From NCBI RefSeq assembly GCF_000190755.2, contig NZ_JH109153.1:1-64000 (forward strand): a stretch of DNA of 64,000 nt, read 5' to 3'. The notes under the pieces were generated by a model that saw nothing but the letters and a program-made list of their open reading frames with translations, ran no database searches and had not been told where the DNA came from. The DNA comes from Methylobacter tundripaludum SV96. Its GTDB lineage: Bacteria > Pseudomonadota > Gammaproteobacteria > Methylococcales > Methylomonadaceae. Both the position numbers and the translations under genes were made by a program. This document shows, in pieces, positions 41,546 through 52,200 of this stretch; position 1 is the first letter of the stretch; every line of letters starts with the position of its first letter.

Positions 41546-43546
41546 CTACAGATTCACCTTTGGCCGCAATACCAGCAATCGATCCGACCACAATCCCGGC
41601 AATTCTTCCAAAACCTGCGCTTGCTGCGCCATTGAAAAGCCCAAAATAAACATAAGCCCCCCCACAGACTGATCTCCGTCTGCCGCCTGCAATATTTTGT
41701 ACCATGCTTCAGACAATACATGCCGCCTGGCGGAATCGTAATTCCAAACCAGCGCGTAACTGAAGCCGCGTTCGCTGTGACTGATATAGCGATCTTCTCT
41801 TAGCAATACTGCGGCTTTCGGCAAGCTGACGATTAAACCGGCCAAGTCCTCAGGCTGCCAGTCCTTTTTGCTGGCCAAATAATCGCCCACGACCAGATAA
41901 TCCAGCCCGGAGGTCAAATAACACACCACGGCATCGTCTAGGCTGTCGACAATAGGTTCGGCATTGTTATTGAACGAGGTATTCAGCAAAATCGGGATAC
42001 CGGTTTTGCTGCCGAACGCGTCGATCAGCTCCCAATAGCTCGGATTAGCGGCCCGACTTACGGTTTGCAGCCGGGCGCTGCCGTCTACATGGGTGATGGC
42101 CGGTAATTGCGCGCGCCATTCCGGTTTGACCTTCAGCACGAATGACATAAAGGGGAAATCGGCATGCTCTGTCGGCACCTCGAAGAAATCCCGCACCCGC
42201 TCTTCCAGGATCGACGGTGCAAACGGCCGGTAACCTTCGCGCATTTTGATCATGGCATTGATCGTCTCCTTATGCGAGGCGACACGCGGATCGGCCAAAA
42301 TACTGCGGTTGCCCAATGCTCTGGGGCCGAACTCGGAACGCCCTTGTACCCATCCGATCACCGCGCCGTCGATCATCAAATCGGCTATCTGTTCCGACCG
42401 ATTTTGCATTTTTTCAATTTGCAGAAATGAGTCCCAAGACTCTAAAGTAGAGCCGATTTCATTGTCATGAATCGGCGTTCCCCAATAGGCGTGAGAGGTG
42501 CGCGCAACAGGCAACTCCGGTTGCATCCGGTGGGCAACATAGGCTGCGGCACCGTAAGCGCAGCCGGAATCGCCGGCAAAAGACGGAAGAAAAACATCCT
42601 CAAATAAACCGGAACGGAGAATCTTGCCATTCATGCTGCTGTTTTGGCCGACACCGCCACTGATTACCAGACGAGTGTGACCGGTCACTTGCTGAAAATG
42701 ACCCAGTATATGAAAAACAATTGTCTCTAACGCTTCTTGTAATGCCGCCGCAATGTCCATGTGGACTTGGGTGAACGGAGCGTCCTTTTGTCTAGGCGTC
42801 AATATGCTAAACAGTTCAATGGCACGATCCCGATGCAACGAATAATCGCCGTTTGGCAGTAAGGTATACAATCGCCGAAATGGCTCTTTATATGTTTCAC
42901 TACAACCGTAAGGCGACAATCCCATCACCTTGTATTCATCGAAATGACTATAACCAAGAAAACGTATCACCTCCCAATATAAAAGCCCTAACGAATCGGC
43001 TCCCGGTTTAGTCAATAAATAATCGAAGTGCTTATTGCGGACGTCAATCACATTGGTTGCCACTTCGTCGCCAAGCCCATCTATGGTCAACACCAAGCTA
43101 TCCTTAAAGCCCGACATATAATAAGCGGTTGCGGCATGCGTAGTATGATGATCGACAAATACAAGTTGCTTATCTTTTAAACAATAATTGAATTCACGCT
43201 GAAACAAATAGTTAAAAAATTTACGCGCATCTCCAATTTCATAAAACAAAGGATTATTTAGCTGCTGTTGTTTTAATACTTTATTTAAAGCATCTTCATT
43301 GGAATAGACTGCAATATAATCTATATCTTCAAGGTGTATATTTGCTTGATCCAGGCAAAATCGCACTGATAATGCCCATATTTTATTGGTATGCTTAATA
43401 CGCGTTAATCGCTCTTCTTCGATTCCTGCAATAACGATCCCGTCTTGCATCAATACTGCCGCAGTATCATGATAGGCATGTTCAGATAGCCCGAAATAGG
43501 CATCAAACACCGCGTCGCCACCCCCATTTAAACCCAGAACAAACAT
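41546..43546 (-). CDS. O-carbamoyltransferase, NodU/CmcH family, with extra C-terminal region
   Basis: 666 residues. The N-terminal ASKHA domain (VLGLNGGGDAVFDAYFGLSE, AGIEEERLTRIKHT, VFVDHHTTHAATAYYMSGF, LVLTIDGLGDE) and C-terminal YrdC-like-partner domain (VQGRSEFGPRALGNRSILAD, RPFAPSILEE, ILLNTSFNNNAEPIV) are complete; HHxxHA metal ligands are seen. It transfers a carbamoyl group from carbamoyl phosphate to a hydroxyl. About 100 further residues follow that I do not recognise. In a cluster with serine-specific NRPS modules, a seryl or sugar hydroxyl is a plausible acceptor (inference). Confidence 0.9.
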   Translation of the reverse strand: MFVLGLNGGGDAVFDAYFGLSEHAYHDTAAVLMQDGIVIAGIEEERLTRIKHTNKIWALSVRFCLDQANIHLEDIDYIAVYSNEDALNKVLKQQQLNNPLFYEIGDARKFFNYLFQREFNYCLKDKQLVFVDHHTTHAATAYYMSGFKDSLVLTIDGLGDEVATNVIDVRNKHFDYLLTKPGADSLGLLYWEVIRFLGYSHFDEYKVMGLSPYGCSETYKEPFRRLYTLLPNGDYSLHRDRAIELFSILTPRQKDAPFTQVHMDIAAALQEALETIVFHILGHFQQVTGHTRLVISGGVGQNSSMNGKILRSGLFEDVFLPSFAGDSGCAYGAAAYVAHRMQPELPVARTSHAYWGTPIHDNEIGSTLESWDSFLQIEKMQNRSEQIADLMIDGAVIGWVQGRSEFGPRALGNRSILADPRVASHKETINAMIKMREGYRPFAPSILEERVRDFFEVPTEHADFPFMSFVLKVKPEWRAQLPAITHVDGSARLQTVSRAANPSYWELIDAFGSKTGIPILLNTSFNNNAEPIVDSLDDAVVCYLTSGLDYLVVGDYLASKKDWQPEDLAGLIVSLPKAAVLLREDRYISHSERGFSYALVWNYDSARRHVLSEAWYKILQAADGDQSVGGLMFILGFSMAQQAQVLEELPGLWSDRLLVLRPKVNL

Positions 43547-43668
43547 AGATTTTCCTTAAAAGATAAAGTTATTATTAATTGAAAAGCATATTCGTCAAAT
43601 TACCATAAGCATAGCGCCCATAATAAAACCAATATACAGAAAATAAAACAGAACTAATTTTTACTCAA

Positions 43669-45036
43669 TTAATCTAAAAAAGGCGGAATATTTTGTTGAG
43701 CGATAAAGTTTTCAATGAGCCGTATACCAGGCTTATCATCTTCAATTTCCATAAAATATTTTTGCATTGCCTTTATACGTTCACGAAATTCAGGATTAGC
43801 CGTTATTTCTTCTATGAGCTCTTGTAATACTTTTGAGGTAATTGTCTTAAAATCACCTTTAAGACCCAAGCGGTGATAAGTGACTCTTGCCACATTACCG
43901 GGCTGATCGAACCATAATGGAAAAACTATCATTGGGACACCGAAAAATATACATTCCTTAACAGAATTAGGCCCACCGTGAGTAATCATTAATGATGCTT
44001 TTTTTAATAACTCCAATTGCGGGGCTCTATTAACAATAATCACATTAGAAGGAGCGTACTCAAAATCATCCACACTCAAATTATTACCAATCGAGATCAC
44101 CCAATTCCATTCAGGCCATTTCATGGATGTTTCTATAACGATACGAAAAAAATCCTCATAATCGGATTTAGCCATAAAAGAAAGAGTACCTAGTGCCACA
44201 TACACTATAGGCTGGGATTCAGCAACTTTCTCCCAAGGAAAAGAGGATTGCTCTCTATTTAAATCAATTGAAGCTTCAGCATAATACCGCCCTTCTTTTC
44301 TGACCCCGGGAAAATCAAATCGTTTCGGAAAAAGAACCAACTCAGGCAGTTTTAATTGAGCCCCCGGCATATCCGTCAGGAAATCAATATCTTTGTGCGA
44401 ATAGCCGCAATACTTGGCAATTTTTTTTAATTTCCTGGATGAGATTAAATCAAGCCCATTACGAACCAGATATTTTTCATAGCGACTTTTTTTTATTTTA
44501 TAAATATACCAGGCTAAAATTGTTTTAATTGAAGACCACACCGAACCATCTGAAACCAGATCGGTATGTATTGGCGGCACTGTATTATTACATCCGCCCA
44601 ACACATCAAAAAAATAGACAACTTTCAGGTTTAACTTATAGAAAAACAAAGCCCAAATAACAGAATCCGACAAAGAGGTTGATACAAGAACTAAATCCGG
44701 CTTTAACTCTTTAATTACAAGATTTAACTCCTCATCCCCGCCTGCAATTAAATAATCCAAAAACTCATTAAACCAGAGTGCATGGCTCCTGGCTTCCGAC
44801 AAATCGGTCGCAGCCGAAGACTGTAATTTCAAATAAACATCTTCAAAGCACCCTTTTGGAAACCATTGTTCATAAATAGATACAAATTTAAAGCCATTGG
44901 CGGATATTAAAGGCTTGCAGTCAGCAATGCCTATATAAGTTATTTGGTGACCACGTAACTTCAGTTCTCTAGCCAAGCGTAAACTTGAATTAATAGTACT
45001 CACTATAGGAGGAAAGCAAAATACAATATTAGCCAT
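43669..45036 (-). CDS. UGT/MGT-type glycosyltransferase
   Basis: A 455-residue GT-B protein of the GT1 kind. N-terminal MANIVFCFPPIVSTINSSLR and LARELKLRGHQITYIGIAD form the acceptor domain. The C-terminal donor domain has IVYVALGTLSFM, APQLELLKKASLMITHGGPN and VPMIVFPLWFDQPGNVARV. It transfers a sugar from a nucleotide donor to a small molecule, probably the NRPS product. DNA here is more AT-rich than the flanking carbamoyltransferase and NRPS genes, hinting at separate acquisition. Confidence 0.88.
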   Translation of the reverse strand: MANIVFCFPPIVSTINSSLRLARELKLRGHQITYIGIADCKPLISANGFKFVSIYEQWFPKGCFEDVYLKLQSSAATDLSEARSHALWFNEFLDYLIAGGDEELNLVIKELKPDLVLVSTSLSDSVIWALFFYKLNLKVVYFFDVLGGCNNTVPPIHTDLVSDGSVWSSIKTILAWYIYKIKKSRYEKYLVRNGLDLISSRKLKKIAKYCGYSHKDIDFLTDMPGAQLKLPELVLFPKRFDFPGVRKEGRYYAEASIDLNREQSSFPWEKVAESQPIVYVALGTLSFMAKSDYEDFFRIVIETSMKWPEWNWVISIGNNLSVDDFEYAPSNVIIVNRAPQLELLKKASLMITHGGPNSVKECIFFGVPMIVFPLWFDQPGNVARVTYHRLGLKGDFKTITSKVLQELIEEITANPEFRERIKAMQKYFMEIEDDKPGIRLIENFIAQQNIPPFLD

Positions 45037-45212
45037 ATATAGATAAAATTACATTAGTCAGAAGATAGAATATTATTAATAACCCAATTCCATTGTTTAT
45101 ATAGTTTTGCAGTATCAATTACTAAACTTGCATACATAGACCCGGCAAAAGGGTCTACGCAAAAGACGACCATTGCCATCAGTAATTCCCCCTATTGGAA
45201 AAATATAATTCT

Positions 45213-46412
45213 TTATTTGAATTGATATGTCGCTTCAATCTGCTTGACGCCGTATTTCTTCACCGCGGCTTTACGCTTCTGCAGCCAGCGGATTACACCG
45301 GTCACATAAAGTATCAATGGCATCAATCCGGCGATTAAAATAATAAGCTGCCCGGTAAAGCCGAAAGCTTCGCCGGTGTGTAACGGATAAAGCCATTCCA
45401 CAAAAATATCGCCTGCTGTACGGCTACCGCTTTCCCGCTCATAAATAATTTTGCCGCTGTATTGGTCAAGCCAAAGGCGTCGAAAAGGGGATTTTCTATT
45501 CACCTCATCAATCTCCCGCTTGCCGACAACGTAAACGTCTTTTTCATCGCCGGGAAAACCGATATATCGATATTCGCCGCCAGGAAAACGCTTATCTGTA
45601 ATCGCTTTAACTTCAGCAAGGCTGATCGGTGTTTTATCGCCCGTGGGCACGACACTCCGGCATATCGGATAAGGCTCCATTACCGGTGAAAAAACACTCA
45701 CCAATCCCCGTCCATACTCAGGGAAGATCAAAAATACGCCGGACAGTATCAAAAACAAAAGAATAAACGACGCATAAAAGCCGAATATTTTGTGTAAGTC
45801 GAAGTTGAATCGTTCAAAGCTGGCGTTGCGTTTGATTGTCAGCGCCTGTTTGAGCTTACCGGGATGAGGCCACCATAAAATCAAACCGGTTAAAACCGAA
45901 AATAACAGGCCCAAGCCTATAAAACCCACGATATTCATACCGGTTGAGGCTAACCCTAATGAATAGTGTAAGCGCAAAACAAAATCCTTAAACGGGTCAC
46001 GCCATATCCGTTTAAAATCGATTAACAAACGTTGCCCGGTCACCTCGGCCGTGTAGGGATTAATGAATATCTGATGCCTTTCCGAATATTCCGCATTCGC
46101 TGACGGTTGTTCAAACCACAGTTCAAAAGCCAAACCTGAATGTCTTGGAAAACCCAAGCTGTTAGCTTTGCCATTGACCGGCAAGGCTTTCAAGCCCGAA
46201 GCAACAATAGCCTCCACGGGTAAATAGCTTTTATTTTCCTGGTCGATCGGAATCGTCATCAGCTTGGCATTTAGCAACTCATCCAACGGTAACTCGAAAG
46301 CCAACAAGCTGCCGGTGAGTCCAATCAATACGAATACCGCTCCGGCGAACAATCCAAGATATAAGTGAACCTTGAGCCAGAGTTTACGGCGGGATTTAAG
46401 CGTCATATTCAT
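45213..46412 (-). CDS. PepSY-associated membrane protein
   Basis: A 399-residue inner-membrane protein. It begins RRKLWLKVHLYLGLFAGAVF with a first membrane helix, has PepSY-like periplasmic parts and further helices (MNIVGFIGLGLLFSVLTGLI, FYASFILLFLILSGVFLI, LIILIAGLMPLILYVTGVIR). Such proteins are often paired with TonB-dependent siderophore receptors and may reduce or release iron. It lies downstream of the receptor with a 147-bp gap containing competing hairpins. Confidence 0.88.
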   Translation of the reverse strand: MNMTLKSRRKLWLKVHLYLGLFAGAVFVLIGLTGSLLAFELPLDELLNAKLMTIPIDQENKSYLPVEAIVASGLKALPVNGKANSLGFPRHSGLAFELWFEQPSANAEYSERHQIFINPYTAEVTGQRLLIDFKRIWRDPFKDFVLRLHYSLGLASTGMNIVGFIGLGLLFSVLTGLILWWPHPGKLKQALTIKRNASFERFNFDLHKIFGFYASFILLFLILSGVFLIFPEYGRGLVSVFSPVMEPYPICRSVVPTGDKTPISLAEVKAITDKRFPGGEYRYIGFPGDEKDVYVVGKREIDEVNRKSPFRRLWLDQYSGKIIYERESGSRTAGDIFVEWLYPLHTGEAFGFTGQLIILIAGLMPLILYVTGVIRWLQKRKAAVKKYGVKQIEATYQFK

Positions 46413-46474
46413 GCTAAAAATTTAATCAAGAGGAGTTACTCTGGTAAGCACCAAATAGCCTATAAAACTCAAGA

Positions 46475-46529
46475 TTGGGTTGCCTGCTATTTGGCAACCC
46501 AACATCAATATTTCAAAATGTTGGGTTGC
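46475..46529 (-). promoter_or_regulatory. Competing hairpins between receptor and PepSY genes
   Basis: On the minus-strand transcript GCAACCCAACAT can pair perfectly with ATGTTGGGTTGC, and the overlapping TTGGGTTGCC/TGTTGGGTTGCC arm can instead pair with GGCAACCCAA further on. The central arm therefore has two partners. No long U-run follows, so a leaky terminator or mRNA-processing structure is more likely than a strong stop. Confidence 0.5.
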
Positions 46530-46559
46530 AAAAAGCAGTTATCTAATCAACACAGTTTG

Positions 46560-49133
46560 CTAGAACTCTAGCTTCACTGATCCAAGGAAGGTACGCGGCG
46601 GGTTAATGCCGACCCTAGTGCTCGAATTAGTTCCCTGGTAATAGGTTTTATCGAGCAGATTGTCGGCGTTAAGCTGAAAAGTTACCTTTTTCCCGGCAAC
46701 TTTCAGACCATAACTTGCTAACAAATTGACAGTTGTATAACCGGGTAGCTGGTAGTCATTCTGATTAGTGCCTTGACTTTGCCCCGAAGCAACCACGCCG
46801 CCGCCTAATTTTAATCCGCGTAAACCGGCATTTTGGAATTCGTAGGTATTCCACAAGCTGCCAAAATTTCGAGGTGTGGCAAACATTCGATTACCGGTAT
46901 CGCCTGGTCCGCCGTTAAAGTCTACGTCCTTGTTAATTTTGGCATAGGCCAAATTCGTATAAGCCCCGATTACTTTCCAGCCGGGTAATATTTCACCGGT
47001 CGCTTGAAACTCATAGCCTCGGCTTTCCTGTTCACCAACAGTCCTAGTGATGTTCGGGTTGATGGGATCGGGAACCGGCAGATTCTGTTTGGTTAAATCA
47101 AAATAAGCAAAGCTCGCCGATAAACGACCATTAAAGAACTCGGTTTTAGCGCCCAACTCCCATTCCTCTGACGTCTGCGGCGGTAATGCCTGCTGCCCCG
47201 GACCGTTAAAAAGACTATTGGATGGGCCGAAGTTTTCACTGTAATTCCCGTACACGGATAGCCATTCCTGGGGTTTCCACAGCAGACCGCCGCGCGGACT
47301 GACACGGGCATCTCGAGTCGTGACCATACCAGCCGTAAGGTCACGGCCCACAGCATTGTCATAGCGCAAACCAAAATTGCCGTAAACGTCGAAAGGAAAC
47401 TTGATCTGATCCTGAAAATACAAACCATACCAATCCATGTTTCTGTTCGAGCCGGGCGTGAAGTTGATATTGGGCGCTGCTGTCAAGTAAGTGGGATTGT
47501 AGATATTAAAAGTAGCGCCGGCGGGAAACGCTTGACAACAGGCTCCAGCAAACTGGTTATCAATTGCAAAATAATCAAAGCCCCATAGCATGGTGTGCTT
47601 TAACATTGCGGTATCAAATTTGCCCGTTAAATTGAGGGTCGTGTAATACTCTTGTTGTTGCGAGTTGCCGTTGTTAAAACCCCGTTTGCCCATGGGTAAA
47701 GCTGAAGGAGCGTTGGCTAGATTACCTGCTGCGTCTGGCTTCCCTGAAAAGAACGTAAAATCCTGAGCTGCATCAAAAAATTCAGCACCAAAACGATGGC
47801 TGAATTTCCATTCATCGTTGAACTTATGCGACCAATCAAAACCCACATAGGTTCTATCGCCAACGTTTTTGTTGTTAAAGGGATCGGCGACTTGGAGGTT
47901 TCTGGAAACAGGCGCGGGGCGATTGCCCACCACCGGAATGCCTGAATCTATCGTGTTATCAAAATGGTTGTATTCGATGTTCATATTGGCCTGAGTTCGA
48001 TCGGAAATATTCCAAGTAAGACTCGGCGCAAAGAAAACACTATCTGTTTTCACAAAATCGCGGAAAGAATTGGCATTTTCATACGATAAATTGACCCGAT
48101 AAAGCAGTTTGTCATCGGGCGTGATTGCGCCGGTTGAATCGGCAGTAGTTCGATAGCGATCGTAAGAACCGAATTGTTGCTGTATGGAATGGTAAGGGGT
48201 TGCTTGCGGCCTTTTGGTGACCAGATTAATAACGCCGCCGGGGTCGCTGCGTCCATACAGAATAGAACCGGGGCCTTTCAGCACTTCAATGCGCTCGACA
48301 TTTGCGGTTTGACGTCCCGCGTCACTGGCGCCAAATCCGGCAGGCAGAAGAAAGCCGTCCCGATATAAATTAGTAGTTTGAAAGCCCCGCGTCATAAAAG
48401 TTTCGTTAAGTCCACCACTCGAAAAACCGGGCTGTACTCCGGCTACGTTTTTCAAAGCGTCTTCAACTCTTATAACCTGTTGGTCTTGAAAAACCTGTTG
48501 TGACACGACCGCCACCGAATAAGGCGTTTCCATAATCGGCGTATCGGTTTTGGTGGCAGTGGAAGCGTTGGTGACTTTGTAAGCCGTTGGGTCGTCGTCT
48601 GTCTTGGCTGTTCCAACCACTGTCATCGCTTTCAATGTGGTGGCTTGGGCGGACTGTGAACTTTGCGCTGAGGAATCCGCCGCCAGCGCAATCGCATCGT
48701 TATCCGTATGACGATAAGTAATGCCGGAACCGCCTAAAAGTTTTTGTAAAGCCTGATCTGCTGTGTAACTGCCGGAGAGCGGCTTGGACTTAATATCTTT
48801 AACTAACGCTGCCGGATAGCTCAATTGGTTGCCGGTTGTTTCCGAAAAGGCAACCAATGACGCCGCCATATTCTGGCCTGGAATATTAAATTTAAAGACT
48901 TTTGAATTTCCATCGACGTCTGCGCGTCCCGGAAGCGCATGGCATAACATTAAGATAAAAAAAGCGCTAAAAAAATAGGTCTTAATTTTTCGATCTGCCT
49001 GAATTGCAGACACCTCTTCAAAATGAGACTCTCGTCCCCGCAAAACTAACGGTCTACAGCTATTAATAACAATGTGCATCATGTTTCTCTCATCATGAGT
49101 ATTATGTAAAAAGTGCTTTATTTTTGTGTTCAA
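46560..49133 (-). CDS. TonB-dependent siderophore receptor with STN domain
   Basis: 857 residues. A signal peptide lies at residues ~50-72 (TYFFSAFFILMLCHALPGRA), so the true start may be later than the first ATG. A secretin/TonB STN domain (FNIPGQNMAASLVAFSETTG, ALQKLLGGSGITYRH) precedes the plug (VIRVEDALKNVAGVQPGFSS, VERIEVLKGPGSILYGRSDP, GGVINLVTKRP) and a 22-strand barrel ending in LGSVKLEF with the terminal Phe. STN receptors usually signal through FecI/FecR; no such genes are in the window. Its place inside the NRPS operon suggests it imports the cluster's product. Confidence 0.94.
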   Translation of the reverse strand: MNTKIKHFLHNTHDERNMMHIVINSCRPLVLRGRESHFEEVSAIQADRKIKTYFFSAFFILMLCHALPGRADVDGNSKVFKFNIPGQNMAASLVAFSETTGNQLSYPAALVKDIKSKPLSGSYTADQALQKLLGGSGITYRHTDNDAIALAADSSAQSSQSAQATTLKAMTVVGTAKTDDDPTAYKVTNASTATKTDTPIMETPYSVAVVSQQVFQDQQVIRVEDALKNVAGVQPGFSSGGLNETFMTRGFQTTNLYRDGFLLPAGFGASDAGRQTANVERIEVLKGPGSILYGRSDPGGVINLVTKRPQATPYHSIQQQFGSYDRYRTTADSTGAITPDDKLLYRVNLSYENANSFRDFVKTDSVFFAPSLTWNISDRTQANMNIEYNHFDNTIDSGIPVVGNRPAPVSRNLQVADPFNNKNVGDRTYVGFDWSHKFNDEWKFSHRFGAEFFDAAQDFTFFSGKPDAAGNLANAPSALPMGKRGFNNGNSQQQEYYTTLNLTGKFDTAMLKHTMLWGFDYFAIDNQFAGACCQAFPAGATFNIYNPTYLTAAPNINFTPGSNRNMDWYGLYFQDQIKFPFDVYGNFGLRYDNAVGRDLTAGMVTTRDARVSPRGGLLWKPQEWLSVYGNYSENFGPSNSLFNGPGQQALPPQTSEEWELGAKTEFFNGRLSASFAYFDLTKQNLPVPDPINPNITRTVGEQESRGYEFQATGEILPGWKVIGAYTNLAYAKINKDVDFNGGPGDTGNRMFATPRNFGSLWNTYEFQNAGLRGLKLGGGVVASGQSQGTNQNDYQLPGYTTVNLLASYGLKVAGKKVTFQLNADNLLDKTYYQGTNSSTRVGINPPRTFLGSVKLEF

Positions 49134-49277
49134 GAGGAAGACGAGCGGGTGTAGGTATTACCTCACATTATTCTGCGATAAATAGCTATGCCGATCGAAG
49201 GCACCTTAGCCTTGTCAATCGACGGCATTACAGACACTCGCACTACCCTGCCTTGTCCTGTTAGTTCATGATGATGC

Positions 49278-52200
49278 CTAACTATTTTTCAATATTTCGG
49301 CAAGACTGCTATGCAGTTGCCGATTCTTGATAATATCCATATGGTTGCCTTCAATTTCCTCGTTAACAACGGTGCCGGTAGTATATAAACGCCAATCTTC
49401 AGGTATCTGCTCATGCCTTTTTAAGGTATCGCTCGCCCACCATGCATAGAGCGGCGCTTTGATAACGCCCCATTGATGCGCGTTCATCAACCTGAGTGAG
49501 TTTTCGGCAACGATAAATTGCAGCTTCATCAAAGCAACAGGCAAGTTACGATGAAGGCAACCCTGCTTGGTCGCCCATAAGATGACCTGCTCCAACTGTT
49601 CATCAACGGGGAGCGTTAAAAGAAAATCCTGGAATTCCTCTCGTGTAGCGGCATCTATTTGATCGAAAGCATGACGCTCGGCAGGATTGAGATAACGTGT
49701 ATAACGCGTTAGCAGGTCTGAATTTAGGTCTGCTTTAGCCAATGAATTAATCCGGGTATCCAAGAGCCCGACAAAGGCCACCTCATGGCCCTGGCTCTCT
49801 AGTATCTGCGTAATAATCAGCGCGATAGTGCCGCCCATCGACCATCCCAGCAGATAATACGGACCTTCCGGCTGATGTTTTAAGATGGCCTGAACATAAT
49901 ACTCGGCGGCATCAATAAACGACGCGTACTGCCGGGTAGGATTAAGTAATAAACTGCGCGAATCTATGCCGTAAACCGGTTGTTCATGGCTCATTGCCTG
50001 GGCCAAGGTTTTATATTCGAAAACATAACCGCCCGGATCGATGCAGTAAAGCGGCGCGCGCGTCCCGGCGCTTTTCAGCGTGACCAGCGGCGATGAGACG
50101 GCGGTGGTCTCATCGGCCAATAACTTAGCGAATTCCTCAATGGTCGGAGCCTGGAACAAAGCGATCAAATCCAGGTTGCCGCCGAGTACCGACTGAATGG
50201 TGTGAGCCAATGTCACCGCCAATAAGGAATTCCCGCCTAATTCAAAAAAATTATCGTGAACGCCGATTCGATTAACATTCAATATCTCAGCCCATATACC
50301 GGTCAAAATTTCTTCTGTTTGGGTGCGCGGGGCGACATATTGTTTTTGCAGCTGCACGCTTAAATCAAGCGCAGGCAAGGCTTTTCGGTCAACCTTACCG
50401 CTGGCGGTTAACGGCAAAGCGTCCAAGAAGGCAAAATGCGACGGAACCATATAGCTGGGCAGTTTTTCTTGCAGCAGCCCCTGCAATCTAGCCTTTATAT
50501 CTTGATGCATTCTTCCTTGAAGGGGATTATTCGCATAGACATCCCTGCGCTTGTAATCGTCGCTTTCATTGATGCTCCATTTCAAGGGTTGTGTTGTTGA
50601 CGAATAATTACGAAGACATACCAGATCGAAACTGCCGTTTCCTGAGCCATTTGCCCAACTGATTTCAATGATATAAGGAAGCTCCAGGCTCAAATCCCAT
50701 AAATCTTCAGGATCCACGCCTGTCGACTGACAAGCAACCAGGCTTTTTTGCAAGTCCTTAACGGTCTGGGGAGATTTCATGCCGTCAAGTAATTCAAAAG
50801 CATAAACCTCATGCATTACACGCGCATTCGGGATGTTTTTTATGGCTAAAATTTCCGGCATCCGCTCCGTTAGTATTTGGCGCAGATCTAACAGCGTTAA
50901 TTTTTCCACTTTCCAGTCTATCCAGTTTAAATCTCCCAGGTCGTCGGTTTGCGTATCGATGTGCAACACAACATCGTAACGAAACTGCGACATCTCATTC
51001 CGGAAGCGGCCCCGTTTCGGCAGTATTTCCACGAAACTTATTTCCGGAATCTGCGCTTTAAGCATCAAGAAAAAATGAGGATCGATAACAAGCTCTTCCT
51101 CTTTAGCTTGGTATCCGTAGATACGCTGTTTCAGTTTCGTAATAGCCATTGAAGCCGGTGCCTGTTGTAATTCAACGGCAACATAAAACGGGTAAAGCAA
51201 GGCCAGATTACGGACATCGCCTATAAACAGCCGACCGCCCGGTATTATCGAGCGTATGGCGCCTTTCAACACCTCGGTCAGATAGTCGGCGGTAGGAAAA
51301 TACTGCACCACAGAATTAATAACCACCGTATCGAATGATTTTTCGGCAATCGCCGTAAAATCATTGGCCGGTTGATTTAGCGTTCGGACATGGGACATGT
51401 CTTGCCCGAAACTATCCAGCTGGGATTGTATATAACTTAAAGCCCCCAGAGAGAAATCGGTGCAGACATACCGGTCGCAATAAGGCGCGACACGAAATAA
51501 TAACAGCCCTCCCCCGCAGCCGATTTCTAAAACGCTATGCGGCTGATAACGGTTGATCCGCTTGACGGTATTATCCAGCCATTCATACATTTCATCTTCC
51601 GGTATCGACAAGCCCGTGTAACTGCTATTCCAGCCGGCAAAATTGGACCCTGCCTCCAGCACGGTTTCCTTATCGTAAGTCAGCTCCCATAGCATTTGCC
51701 ATTGACTGACCTGCTCTCCCGATAGATTGCTCCGGAATCCTTCGACATCCGGATTTTGATTTATCCGGTCAGGTACGACATAAGTCACTAAGCGTTTATC
51801 GCCGGGAATGTCCTCTCGCGCCAAAACGACGACTTCTTTCACTTCCGGGCTTTGCATCAGCAACGACTCGATTTCGCCCAACTCGATCCTGACCCCCCGA
51901 ATTTTAACTTGATGATCGATACGGCCTGCATACTCTATGTCGCCGTTGCTCAGATAACGGGTCAGGTCGCCGGTTTTGTATAAGCGGCTTCCCGGTGCGC
52001 CAAACGGATTCGGAATGAATTTTTCCGCCGTCAAATCGGGCCGATTAAGATAACCGCGAGCTAAGCCGATCCCGCCGATATGCAGTTCCCCCAGCGCGCC
52101 AACCGGAACCGGGTTTAATTGCCTGTCCAAGATATAAAGCGAGATATTGGCGATAGGCCGTCCGATAGGTATCGAATCATCCGTTTTATCCGGCATACAG

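Noticed and set aside
49134-49277. Fur box upstream of the TonB receptor
   Set aside because: No stretch matches GATAATGATAATCATTATC well enough to claim.
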